Assembly (NCBI GenBank): GCA_029582155.1
Contig: CM055900.1
Location: 43,955,624-44,019,623 of the forward strand
From: Panopea generosa
Taxonomy: Eukaryota > Mollusca > Bivalvia > Adapedonta > Hiatellidae
Direction: 5' to 3'
DNA: 64,000 nucleotides
Of this stretch, positions 49,101-59,904 are shown one piece after another. The notes under the pieces are model-generated. The model was not told the origin of the DNA, did not search any database, and saw nothing but the letters and a program-made list of their open reading frames with translations. A program made the position numbers and the translations under genes. Positions within the stretch are counted from its first letter, which is position 1; every line of letters starts with the position of its first letter.

Positions 49101-52100
49101 GATATCAGTTAAAGCAGCATTGAACGAACACTCTGAATGAGTAATGAGTAATCATTGCTCACCGGTGATATATCAGTTACAGCACCATTAAACGTATACT
49201 CTGAGTGGGTAATTAGTAATTATTGCTCGTCTTTGAGATATATTATAGCATATTTGAAAGTACATTCTGAATGAGTAATGAGCAACCATTGCTCGCCTGT
49301 GAGATATCAGTTTCCGCAGCCTTGAATGTATATTTTGAGTGGATAACTAGTAATCATTGCTCGCCAGTGAGATATCAGTTTCAGCAGCATTGAATATACA
49401 CATGGGTAATCAGTAACCATTGCTCGCCTGTGAGATATTAGTTTCAGCAGCATTGAATGTACACTATACATGGGTAATGAGAAACCATTGCTCGCCTATG
49501 AGATATCAGTTAAAGCAGCATTGAACGAACACTCTGAATGAGTAATGAGTAATCATTGCTCACCGGTGATATATCAGTTACAGCACCATTAAACGTATAC
49601 TCTGAGTGGGTAATTAGTAATTATTGCTCGTCTTTGAGATATATTATTGCATATTTGAAAGTACATTCTGAATGAGTAATGAGCAACCATTGCTCGCCTG
49701 TGAGATATCAGTTTCCGCAGCCTTGAATGTATATTTTGAGTGGATAACTAGTAATCATTGCTCGCCTGTGAGATATCAGTTTCAGCAGCATTGAATGAAC
49801 ACTCTGCATGGGTAATGAGTAACCATTGATCGCCTGTGGGATATCATATTCAGCAGCATTGAACGACCACTCTGCATGGGCAATGAGTAATCATTGCTCG
49901 CATGTGAGCTGTCGTTTACATCACCATTGAATGTACACTCTCCATGGGTAAGGAGTAATCATTGCTCGCCTGTGAGATATCAGTTTCAGCAGAATTGAAT
50001 GAACACTCTGCATGGGTAATGAATAACCATTGCTGGTCTGTTGGATATCAGATTCAGCAGCATTGAACGAACACTCTGCATGGGTAATTAGTGACCATTG
50101 CTCGCCTGTGGATATCAGATTCAGCAGCATTGAATGAACACTCTGCATGGGTAATGAGTAATCATTGCTCGCCTGTGAGATATCAGTTTCAGCAGCATTG
50201 AACGTACACTCTGCATGGGTTATGAGTGACCATTGCTCGCCAGTGATATATCAGTTCAGCATTGAATGTACACTGTGCATGGGTAATAAGTAACCATTGC
50301 TCGCCTGTGGGATATCAGTTAAAGCAGCATTGAACGAACACTCTGCATGGGTAATAAGTAACCATTGCTCGCCTGTGAGATATCAGTTTCAGCAGCATTG
50401 AACGAACACTCTGAATGAGTAATGAGTGACCATGGCTCGCCTGTGAGATATCAGTAAAAGCAGCATTGAACGAACACTGTGCATGGGAAATGAGTGACCA
50501 TTGCTCGCCTTTGGATATCAGATTCAGCAGCATTGAACAAACACTCTGCATGGGTAATGAGTGACCATTGCTCGTCTGTGGGGTATCAGTTAATGCAGCA
50601 TTGAACGAACACTCTGCATGGGTAATGAGTGACCATGGCTCGCCTGTGGGATATCAGATTTAGCAGCATTGAACGAACACTCTGCATGAGTGACCATTAC
50701 TCGCCTGTGGGATATCAGTTAAAGCATTATGGATGTACACTCTGCATGGATAATGAGTGACCATTGCTCGCCTGTGGGATATCAGTTAAAACATCTTTGA
50801 ACATACACTTTACGTGGGTAATTAGTAATAATTCCTCGCCTGTGTGATATCAGTTACAGCACCATTGAATGTATACTCTGAGTGGGTAATTAGTAATCAT
50901 TGCTCGCCTGTGAGATATCAGTTACAGCATCTTTGAACATACACTCTAAGTGGGTAATTAGTAATCATTGCTCGCCTGTGAGATATCAGTTATAACAACA
51001 TTGAATGTGTACTCTGAGTGGGTCATTAGTAATCATTGCTCGTCTGTGATATATCAGTTACAGCACCATTGAATGTATACTCTGAGTGGGTAATATGTAA
51101 TCATTGCTCGCCTTTGGATATCAGATTCAGCAGCATTAAACAAACACTCTGCATGGGTAATGAGTGACCATTACTTGCCTGTGGGATATCTGTTAAAGCA
51201 TCATTGAATATACACTGTGCATGGGTAATGAGTGACCATTGCTCGCCTGTCAGATATCAGTTAAAGCAGCATTGAACGAACACTCTGCATGGTAATGAGT
51301 GACCATTGCTCGCCTGTGGGATATCAGTCAAAGCAGCATTGAACGAACACTCTGCATGGGTAATAAGTGACCATGGCTCGCCTGTGGGATATCAGATTTA
51401 GCAGCATTGAACGAACACTCTGCATGAGTGACCATTACTCGCCTGTGGGATATCAGTTAAAGCATTATGGATGTACACTCTGCATGGATAATGAGTGACC
51501 ATTGCTCGCCTGTGGGATATCAGTTAATCAGTTAAAGCATCTTTGAACATACACTCTAAAAGGGTAATAAGTAGTCATTGCTCGCCTGTGTGATATCAGT
51601 TACAGCACCATTGAATGTATACTCTGAGTGGGTAATTAGTAATCATTGCTCGCCTGTGAGATATCAGTTACAGCATCTTTGAACATACACTCTAAGTGGG
51701 TAATTAGTAATCATTGCTCGCCGATTAGATATCAGTTATAGCAACATTGAATGTGTACTCTCAGTGGGTAATTAGTAATCATTGCTCGTCTGTGAGATAT
51801 CAGTTACAGCACCATTGAATGTATACTCTGAGTGGGTAATAAGTAATCATAGCTCGTTTGTGAGATATTAGTTTCAGCAGCATTGAACTTACACTTTGAG
51901 TGGGTTATAAGTAACCATTCTCGCCTGTGAGATATGTTACAGCATATTTCAACGTTAGCTATGAATGGGTAATTTATTTATCCGTATCGTCATTGAAATA
52001 TCAATTATAACAACATTGAACGTATCATCTGAATTGGTAATGTAAGTCGTTGCTCGCCTTTGTGATTTTAATTACATCACGTTAATCGAAGAATCTTGGT

Positions 52101-55100
52101 TGGTTATGAATAAGTCATTGCTCGCTTGTGATATATAAACTACAGCACAATTGAACGTACACTCCGAATGAGTAATGAGTTATCATTGCTCGCCTGTGAT
52201 ATATCAGTTACAGCACCATTGGACATATATTTTGAGTGGATAATTAGTAATAATTGCTCGCCTGTAAGATATTTTATAGCATCTTTGAAAATACACTCTG
52301 AGTTGGTAATTAGTAATCATTGCTCGCCTGTGAGATATCAGTTTTAGCAGCATTGAACGTACACTCTGATAGGGTAATTTATAATATTTTATAGCCTTTG
52401 AGATACATGTTTCAGCAACATTGAAAGTACACTCTGAATGGGTTATGAGTAACCATTGCTCTTCGATGAGATATCGGTTATAGCACCATTGATTGCTAGG
52501 CTCTGAAATATCAGCACCGATGGACGAACACTCTGTGTTGGTAATAAGTAATCAGTGTTAGCCTCTGAAATATCAGTTGCAGCACCGATGGACGTATACT
52601 CTGAGTGAGTTATTAGTAATGGTCATTGCTTGCTTGTTAGATTTCTGTTAAAACAAGATCGAACGTCACTCTGAATGGTTTATAAGTAAACAATTAGTTA
52701 CAGCACCGTTGAATGTACACTCTAAATGGGTAATTCGTAACCACTGCTCGCCTGTGAGATATCATTGGAGGTACACTCTAAGTTTGTAATGAGTAACCAG
52801 TGCTCGCCTCTGAGATATCAGTTACAGCAGCAACGATGGACGTACACTCTGAATAAGTTATAAGTAATCATTTATTACCTCTAAGATATTAGTTACAGCA
52901 CCGGAAGATGCACTTTGATTGGGTAAATAGTAATGATTATTTGCCTGTAAGATATCAGTAACAGCAGCATTGAACATACACTCTGAACGGGTAATGAGTA
53001 ATCATAGCTCTCTTGTGAGATATCCGTTACGGCAGCAATGAGCGTACACTCTGAATGGACGATGAGTAAAGAATGCTCGCCTTTAAGATATCAGTTACAT
53101 CATCATTGAACATACACTCTGAGTAGGTAATTAATAATCATTGCAGCACCGATGGACGTAAACTCTGAATGGGAAATTTGTAATCATTGCTGGCCTGTGA
53201 GATATCACTTACAGCACCATTGAATGTACACTCTGAGTGGGTAATGAATAATAATTGCTCGCATGTGAGCTGTCATTACTGCACTATTCGACGTACACAC
53301 TGAGTGGGTATTGAGTAATCATTACTCGCCTGTGAGATATCACTTACTGCACCATTGAAAGTACACTCTGAGTGGGTTATGAGTATTCATTGCTCGCCTG
53401 TGAGATATCAGTTACAGCACCACTGAACGTACACTCTGAATGGGTAATGAGTAATCATTGCTCCTATGTGTGATATCAATTACAACACCACTGGTCATAC
53501 ACTCTGTGTTGATAATGAGTAACTATTGCCCCTCTGTGTGATATCAATTACAACTTCATTGAATGTACACTCTGTGTTGGTAATGAGTAAACTTTCTCCT
53601 CTGTTTGATATCAATTAAAACACCATTTAGCGTACACTCTGTGCTGGTAATGAGTAAGCATTTCTACTATGTGTGATATCAATTACAATACCACTGAACG
53701 ATGACTCGTAATTGGTATTGAATAAGTCATTGCTCGCCTGCGATATACAAATTACAGCACCATTGAAAGTACATTCTGAATGAGTAATGTGTAATCGATG
53801 CTCCTCTGTGTGATATCAATTACAACATCACTGAACGTACTCTCTGTGCGGGTAATGAGTAATCATTGCTCCTCTGTCTGATATCAATTACAGCACCACT
53901 GAACGTACACTCTGAACGGGTAATGAGTAATCATTGCTCTTCTGTGTGATATCAATTACAAAACCACTGAATATTCACTCTGAGTGGGTAATGAGTTATC
54001 AGTGCCCCTCTGTGTGATATCAGTTACAACACCATTGAATATACGCTCTGAATGGGTACTGAGTAAGCATTGCTCGTCTTTGAGATATCAATTGCAACAC
54101 AATTGAACGTACACTCTGAATGAGTCATTGCTTATCATTGCTGGACTTTGAGATATCAGTTACAGCACAATTGCACGTACACTGTCAATGGTTATTGAGA
54201 AACCATTGCTCACCTGTATATAGCAGCTACATCACCATTGAAAGTACAATCTGAATGAGTAATTGGTAATCATTGCTCGCCTGTGAAATATCAGTTACAT
54301 CAGCATTTAAAGTACACTCTGAGTGAGTAATGGGTTACCATTGCTAGTTTGTGAGATATTATTTACAGCGCAACTGAACGTACACTATGAGTGGATAATG
54401 AGTAAATGTTGCTCGCATGTGAAATATAAGTTACATCACTCTTGAACGTACACTGTGAGTGGGTAATTGGTAACCATTGCTCGCCTGTGAGATACATGTA
54501 TCAGTTACATCACAATTGAACGTACACTGTGAATGGATTATAAGTAATCATTGCTCGCCTGTGAGAAATCAATTACATCACATTTGAACGTACACTCTGA
54601 GTGGGTAATGGGTAACCATTGCTCGCTTTTGAAATATAAGTTACATCACTCTTGAACGTACACTGTGAGTGGGTTATTGGTAACCATTGCTCGCCTGTTA
54701 GATACATGTATCAGTTACATCACAATTGAACGTACACTCTGAGTGGATAATGGGTAACCATTGCTCGCCTTTGAAATATCAGTTTCATCACCATTGAAAG
54801 TGCACTCTGCGGGGGCAATGTGTAACCATTGCTCGCCTGTGAGATATCAGTTACATCACCATTAAACGTTCACTCTGAGTGGGTTATGGGTAACCATTGC
54901 ATGCCAGTGAGATATAAGTTACATCATCATTGAACGTACACTCTGCGCGGGTAATGAGTAACCATTGCTCGCCTGTGAGATATTAGTTACATCACCATTG
55001 AACGTACACTCTGAGTGGGTAATGGGTAACCATTGCTGGCCTGTGAGATATCAGTTACATCACCGTTAAACGTACAGTCTGAATGAGTAATGAGTTATAA

Positions 55101-58100
55101 TTGCTCTCCAGTACAGCCTTTTGGCTTCGACATAACATTTCCCAGTAAGATACCGACACCTAAATGAATGATTAGTGCAGCGTTCAATGACTAAAACTAA
55201 TGTCTGATGTACTAGCATTTTTTTTTTGAAAATGGATTCTCTTATGCTTTTTACTGAATTATAGAGATCTCTCGATGAATTGTTTTCGATAATTTGACTA
55301 AATATATTGAAATTATATTTTGACTAAATATATTGTAATTATTAATGGCACTTCTACGTTGTTTTTTTAAAAAATAAGACGTGAGATATGTTGGACATGG
55401 CCAATCTCCCCGCCAAAGTAAATTCTTATACTGTCCACTGTCAGTGCTCTCCATCATTGTATGCAATTACAAAGCATTCACTTTAAAACTTTTCAAGGTA
55501 TGCTACAAACAATGTAAAATAACAAAGGCGAATAATTCTGCAAATACAATAGAAAGAGTTATGCTTTCTGCACACTGCACTTTCTCTCAATGTCTTCTAT
55601 AATTGTGTGAAATATCAACTAAATCCCTTGAGTTTTTTTTTAGTTATTTTCCAGACAACCGTAATAAATTATGATACAGGGAGATAATTAAACAAATGGG
55701 TAAGGGTAGGGCTATAGTTCTTGGATGATGCATATCCTTTCCATGTCCTCAATCATTGTGTGAAATATGAACAAAATCCCACGAAAAGATCTTGAATAAT
55801 TCTTCTGGAAATATACTAAAGTGATAAATGGGGATTATTGAAATAATGAGGCAAAAAAAATGGTATAGTATTTGACACTGCACTTCCCCCTTAATATCAT
55901 TTGTCTTTGTTTGCTGTTTGAATAAATTCAATTCAGCACTTAAAGAGTTATGCCCACGACAAGTAAATCTAATAAAAGGAGATAATTCAAATAATAAACA
56001 ATGAAGAGTCATGGTTCTTATAAACTACAATATTTTCAATTTTCTCAGTCATTGTTTGAAGATTCAAGAAAAGCCTTCGAATCGTTTTGGAGTAATGCTC
56101 TTGACATAAGTGTAAATTTAATAAAGGGAGATAATTAAAAAATAAGCAAAGAAGAGTTATGGTTATTCTTCACTGCAATTCCTCTCAATGTCCTCACTCA
56201 TTATATGAAGTTTCAACAAAATCCTTTGAAAGGTTTTGGAGATATGCTCCAGACAAAAGTGTATATTGGTAAGGGAAGATAATTTAAAAAGTAAGCAATG
56301 TAGAGTTATGATTATTCTACATTGCATCTTCTGTCAATGTCTTCTATCAATGTATGAAGATTCACCAAAATACCCTGAGTAGTTATGCTCCGGAAAAGTA
56401 AATTTAATAAAGGGAGATAACTCAAAACGTAAGCAAGGAAGAGTTATGGCTGTTATACACTGCAATTTCTTTCAATGTCCTCTATTATTGTGGGAAGATT
56501 CAACAAATTCGCTTGAATAGTTGTGTAGTTATGCGCCAGACAAAACTGATACAGACGGACGGGTGGACGGACGGACGGATACCATTATTATATCCACTTT
56601 GCCTTCAGAGGAGTGATAAAAATGTTGATTTCCACAAATAGCAATTAAACTCAAGTCGTGAACAATAAAGTTGACACGCTCACTTGGCTTTGCAATTGGA
56701 GGCCATGTATGAATAAGGTGTAAAACATGTTGTTCAAGTTATACATTCTAAAATGATATAATATAATATATTGACACTACACCGATACTATATCTGTTGG
56801 TGATCGAAAGATATAGCATATTGACAAAATGCAGACAAAATGCATCTCTTGGTGGACATTTCTTGTCAATACTACCTCTAATATTGGAGATACATGTATT
56901 GTCTAACTCTCCTACGTATAAATATATGTACATGTATATGTATATATGTATAAATAATTGTATGAGTGCAATATTTTTATTCAATATCAATTATGAGGAA
57001 TGTTCAAATAACACCCTGAAAGATGCTCTGAAATCTTTATGTTTTGACCGATGTTTATGAAAGTTGGTTAAATTATAGATTAGCGTATTACAAATACGAA
57101 TACTCATTACCAATAAGGTCCAAACATACATTTGGTCTTTGAATCAACACCAACGTAACGACATTATCGCTAATCCGGACCAACGTTATTTTGACGTCAT
57201 TACGCCTCACACATTTTTATAATCTTTCCGGCACAATTTACTCGTCATGAAACTATAAACTTTTTCTACACCTGCCTGCTTATAAATCAAAACTGTTCTT
57301 GTAAAAGTCAAATGGTTATGATGAAATAGACAACTGAGCTACAAAGTGTTTTTCTCTCAATCCTATCTTCAGTGTTTTGGACAAAACGTCACACAATGCC
57401 GAATCCGGGCTGTAAGAGGGCGTTCAAGCATTTAATGAAGCAGATTAATATTATATATTGAGTTGCAGACGCTCGATGCACAGGCGCATTATCATGGTAG
57501 AAAATTAACGTGCGTATTATTTCTGCACGCTTCGTCTTCATTGCTGTCATGAATCACGAGTCTTGGTTCAGGACCTTAAAGCGGCGAAATTGTTTCAAAG
57601 AAGTATATACGAAATATGGATTTTAGATATGTTTCATAATAAAATAGAATGCTTAACTCGAGATAAATGTTTGAATAAATATGCCTGTTATATTTTATTT
57701 CAGAAAGCTTTTCAAGAATTTGGCAATATATGGTGGTTAGACTCCTCTATAAGATTCCTCTCAGCCAATATTGGAAATGAGTTGACGCGACTACAGGAAG
57801 ATAATGTTTTATTTTTCACAGATGGTCCCGACGACAGCAGTGTAGTTCTTCATACTCGCCCAAGAACCTTCGAGTATTTCCATGTAGATCCCATGTCGTA
57901 CAGAAACTATTCAGAAATACAAGCTGGTCTTGTTGCCTTCAGGGACAGTTTAATGAGTCGAGCTATATTGAAACAGTGGGTGGCATGTTCTTTAATCAAA
58001 GATTGTATAGAACCTCCGGGTTCTAAATTATTGTGTAGTCCAGTGCCTCCAGGACCCCTCGTTAACAAGATAGGGTTTTGTCAGCGATATGATCAGTCTG

Positions 58101-58210
58101 TGCTGAACATATTACTGAGAATGTTCTTTACATCACAAAATGTGTATCGTATACCATCAAGCATGACAATTAATCGTAAAGAAAGGGTACATTATTTTCC
58201 AGATAATTAG
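40082..58210 (+). CDS. Four-exon gene: type II membrane DUF1647 / glycosyltransferase-like protein
   Basis: Joining 40082-40163, 46040-46332, 47754-47858 and 57704-58210 gives 987 nt, exactly 329 codons with the stop, and all three junctions keep phase (1, 0, 0) with GT-AG borders. The 328-residue product starts with a short cytosolic tail (RTCTCRK), one hydrophobic anchor (about residues 12-27) and a stem with two N-glycosylation sites (N39, N52). The lumenal domain then carries IKLIYYDLGL, KYCKCDVRKFPFE, GYAFKPIAI, WWLDSSIRF (170-178), EIQAGLVAF (231-239), conserved-looking Cys residues and CQRYDQSVLNILL (286-298). The order resembles invertebrate DUF1647-type proteins, which look like Golgi glycosyltransferases; enzyme activity and substrate are inference. 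Another in-frame ATG at 40025 is possible if 40054-40055 is not an acceptor. The frame is intact, unlike every transposon gene in the window. Confidence 0.82.
41585..42800. repeat. 44 bp minisatellite in intron 1, about 27 copies
   Basis: The unit reads TTTTACCTTGGTCTATCTGT then GTTTTGATTAAGACACTAATAGTG in two halves. A nearly continuous 1.2 kb array, degrading at the 5' end. Confidence 0.97.
43045..43620. repeat. Inverted arms flanking the start of the 79 bp array
   Basis: 43045-43150 (CTGAGTGTAAATCGCTGCCA, AGAACACATGTACGTG) is the reverse complement of 43515-43620 (ACATGTGTTCTACACGATTT, GGCAGCGATTTACAC). The stretch between (43150-43515) is AT-rich and unrelated. ACATGTGTTCTACACGATTA occurs once more at 44288, just past the array end. 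Confidence 0.75.
43550..44265. repeat. 79 bp minisatellite in intron 1, about 9 copies
   Basis: The unit contains GAGTTTCATTCAGAGTGACA, GCGATTTACACTCCGAGTCA, GACGCGAACAGACTCGATGT and CACTGTTTTCAGTATGC. Open frames across it come from the repeat itself. Confidence 0.95.
44477..44653. mobile_element. 177 bp MITE with TA target duplication (copy 2)
   Basis: Ends CAATTAAACCTGTCTTAAG and CAGGTTTGACTG are imperfect inverted repeats, flanked by TA at 44475-44476 and 44654-44655. It is the reverse-complement relative of the element at 14780-14957 over its full length. Confidence 0.82.
44659..45120. repeat. Direct duplication of about 140 bp, 318 bp apart
   Basis: 44659-44800 and 44977-45119 share GAGTTACACTCATTT, GATTAGCGCAACTTTGGTTC and TATAATACCGGTATTGACAT. 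The first copy starts right at the MITE end and the second runs up to a SINE. Confidence 0.8.
45131..45325 (+). mobile_element. tRNA-Leu-like SINE
   Basis: The head GTGGCCGAGTGGTCTAAGGC is that of a leucine-type tRNA A-arm, with B box AGGTTTGAGTCCC, but the anticodon stem does not pair, so it is not a tRNA gene. The 3' part ends GTGTTAAAACCCATTAAACA, a tail seen in other SINEs of marine invertebrates. Confidence 0.78.
46040..46332 (+). CDS. Exon 2: stem and start of lumenal domain
   Basis: The acceptor is CATATTGTTCAG; the first two bases complete a Phe codon with exon 1. It encodes LDMTDPHKLQNDT, LNISNSESL, a TFPVIVTGSNSLYF block and SIHTVLMPVYPDIKLIYYDL, ending QSEQ before the donor GTAAATAC. 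The open frame continues on both sides of the exon but has intronic composition there. Confidence 0.8.
46640..47310. repeat. 24/72 bp minisatellite in intron 2
   Basis: Basic 24 bp step (AATGTCAAATGATATACTCG with GTAA), organised as a 72 bp unit in the 3' half (TGTATTTTGCAAATGTC, CTCGGTAAATGGCACATGG, TGATTGGTAAATGTCG). It fills about half of intron 2. Confidence 0.93.
47754..47858 (+). CDS. Exon 3
   Basis: 35 codons between acceptor TCTGTTTTAG and donor GTATGTAT: LRKYCKCDVRKFPFELLPEH then HLKGYAFKPIAIK. It is phase 0 at both ends and too short to show up as an ordinary open frame; it was found by following the protein family pattern from exon 2 to exon 4. Confidence 0.82.
47915..48530. repeat. 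About 83 bp minisatellite in intron 3, 7 copies
   Basis: The unit contains AAAGTAAAACAAATCCCTGT, ATAAATACATACTACGTACA and GACGACCTTCACCTTATCAT. One copy carries a short (TA)n tract at 48358-48371. It begins about 55 bp after exon 3. Confidence 0.93.
48535..55110. repeat. 68 bp minisatellite in intron 3, about 95 copies, with higher-order repeats
   Basis: The consensus unit is GTGAGATATCAGTTTCAGCA, GCATTGAACGAACACTCTGC, ATGGGTAATGAGTAACC, ATTGCTCGCCT. Subtypes change along the array: GCAGCATTG with CTCTGCATGGG dominates 49-51.5 kb, CACCATTGAATGTATAC is mixed in at 50.8-51.9 kb, and TTACATCACCATTG with CTCTGAGTGGG dominates 54-55.1 kb. Blocks of several units recur: about 401 bp (49081 and 49482) and about 738 bp (50651 and 51389). 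No gene lies inside. Confidence 0.97.
55400..56590. repeat. About 148 bp tandem repeat in intron 3, 7-8 copies
   Basis: AAAGGGAGATAATT, AAGCAA(A/G)GAAGAGTTATGG, CACTGCAATTTCTCTCAATG, TTGTGTGAAGATTCAACAAA and TTATGCTCCAGACAAAAGT recur about every 145-150 bp (for example 55976, 56125, 56272, 56411). It ends in GACGGACGG units at about 56555-56580. The units are clearly diverged, so this is an older array than the 68 bp one. Confidence 0.85.
57230..57560 (-). pseudogene. mariner (DD34D) transposase fragment in intron 3
   Basis: The minus strand reads RTLIFYHDNAPVHRASATQ, then after a one-base shift YSPDSALCD and LREKHFVAQLS, and a weak C-terminal stretch with AGRCRKS. HDNAP...H and SPD.A..D with 34 residues between the two Asp residues is the mariner DD34D pattern, different from the DD34E Tc1 copies. 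The first catalytic region and the inverted repeats were not found. The fragment ends about 140 bp before exon 4. Confidence 0.72.
57704..58210 (+). CDS. Exon 4: main catalytic-like domain and stop
   Basis: The acceptor TTTTATTTCAG ends at 57703. 168 codons follow, with GNIWWLDSSIRF, NVLFFTDGPDDSS, EIQAGLVAFRDS, WVACSLIKDCI, GFCQRYDQSVLNILL, and end HYFPDN-TAG. The open frame before 57704 (back to 57563) is intron sequence read through. Confidence 0.85.
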   Translation, partial: KAFQEFGNIWWLDSSIRFLSANIGNELTRLQEDNVLFFTDGPDDSSVVLHTRPRTFEYFHVDPMSYRNYSEIQAGLVAFRDSLMSRAILKQWVACSLIKDCIEPPGSKLLCSPVPPGPLVNKIGFCQRYDQSVLNILLRMFFTSQNVYRIPSSMTINRKERVHYFPDN

Positions 58211-58774
58211 TTTCAATTATTTCCATAACGGAATGATTTTGTGCTTTTTATTATGCTCGAGATCCATAATCGTGAATTTATTGATTTATTTGCGTTATAT
58301 ATTTATTTTTAATTGATATACTGTACATATATGTGGATTTTTACACTAATAAGTTAAATTGATAACCTTTGTATGATGTTAACTAAGTTTTTTTTTAAAC
58401 GTCTTTGTGTGCAGCACTATGTATGAAACTAAAACTGTGTTGTCAAGTGTGCCAATTTTAACACGTATCTGTGTTATTGTCAGTCCCTTCAATTATTAAT
58501 TATTGTATTCTATTTTGTTTGATAATGTAAAACATAAAACCAAAATAATACTTGTGTGTAAGGCATGCTATAAGTGCAAGCATTTAGTTATTAAGATTTG
58601 GAGATCCTAATAAGTTTGAACTTTTGATATATGGCACTGTCAAAGGTTCTCATACAGCAGGCTAAAAAAGCGACAGTTAATATGTTTTATGGGGATTTTG
58701 TCATGTTCACTATTATGGTTAAATTATCAATCCCTGTGTGGTTCCAGGGAGCCATATGAGTATGGCAAGAATAG

Positions 58775-59025
58775 GATCACTGTGGCTCATGCATGTCGTA
58801 GGAAGCGACAATTTGAGTCATACGATAAAATTTGCTGAAACTGCAATTCTGCAGTTATCAAGTTTCTAGGTTCATTCTGCATATTAATTTGTTGGTATAG
58901 TTTTTTAATCTGTGTGTTGATTTGTTGTTTTTTTGTACATGTAGAGTGAACCTGGAATCTTCCTTCTTATTGGCGTCGAGTAGCCTATAATGTGTTGGTA
59001 CGCCGTAAAACCTCATTCACTCATT
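58775..59025 (+). mobile_element. SINE with GTCGTA..GCGAC body and CATTCACTCATTC tail
   Basis: CATGCATGTCGTAGGAAGCG in the body and GTTGGTACGCCGTAAAACC followed by CATTCACTCATTC at the end resemble a SINE type widespread in gastropods. It lies in the presumed 3' untranslated region of the 40-58 kb gene. Confidence 0.65.
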
Positions 59026-59255
59026 CTTTGGAGAGTGCGGATGTGAAATGATGTAGTAATTTTATAGAGCAGTTTACTTAGGGCTGGCGAGATGTTAAAT
59101 CAATTTGATTTTAGGGAGATTACTTTGGAAAGCAGTGGGGTTAGTTGCATGGTTTGATTGAGATAATGGTTGATGTTTAAGTAGGAACTGAAACTAAATG
59201 GTAGCGTATTTTGAACTGTATTTTAAACTATATTTTATAAACTGCATATGTGTTA

Positions 59256-59261
59256 AATAAA
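59256..59261 (+). terminator. Candidate polyadenylation signal
   Basis: First AATAAA found downstream of the stop at 58210; two more A-rich signals follow near 59294. If used, the 3' untranslated region is about 1 kb and contains the SINE at 58775-59025. Confidence 0.35.
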
Positions 59262-59904
59262 ATTCATAAAAGTTTAAATGACAGTTGTAAGAAATAAATA
59301 AATATATATAGAAAATCGTGCGTTATGTGTTAATGATGTGCGATAGTGAAACATATCTTGCAAGCATTAAACGACCATGTCTTTTTTGTTTTAAAACATC
59401 AGGAGTATCTTCTCGTTAATTTAAAATATTATCCAAAATTGAACGTGAATGTCAAACTGCTTCATTTCATTATTAAAACTTTCAAACAAATTCGTTGTCC
59501 CAAAAATCTCATTAATGTTAGTTTGTTACTAAAATAATTGGTAAAATATTTGTGGCTATGCTTTGTCGAACATAATAACACGGCTGTTAAATTCTACCAT
59601 GTAGATATATTTCATTGGACTGGAAAGTATTCTATTTATTTTTGCAATAAGAAAACTTCTCAATTTCGAAACATAAACACCTAGATACCTGTGTATATCT
59701 GTCGTTTGAATCATATTTTTTGACAATGGTAAATTTAGTTTTGATTTGCTCGAAAATCAATGGCAAAATGTATATTTTGTTTCAATAAATTACTTTTAAT
59801 TGGTTGGTCAAAACGACCCCTACTTCAGTTGTTAACTGCATTAAAATAAACTCAGCAATATCATGAATAAATTCATTTACAAACATTTTTAAACTTGATA
59901 ATGG

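Noticed and set aside
48535..55110. CRISPR-like array of regular repeats
   Set aside because: Units are head-to-tail without unique spacers, and the context is a eukaryotic intron.
57563..57703. Extra N-terminal residues for exon 4
   Set aside because: A clear acceptor at 57703 and family alignment from exon 3 into KAFQEFGN show this part is intron.
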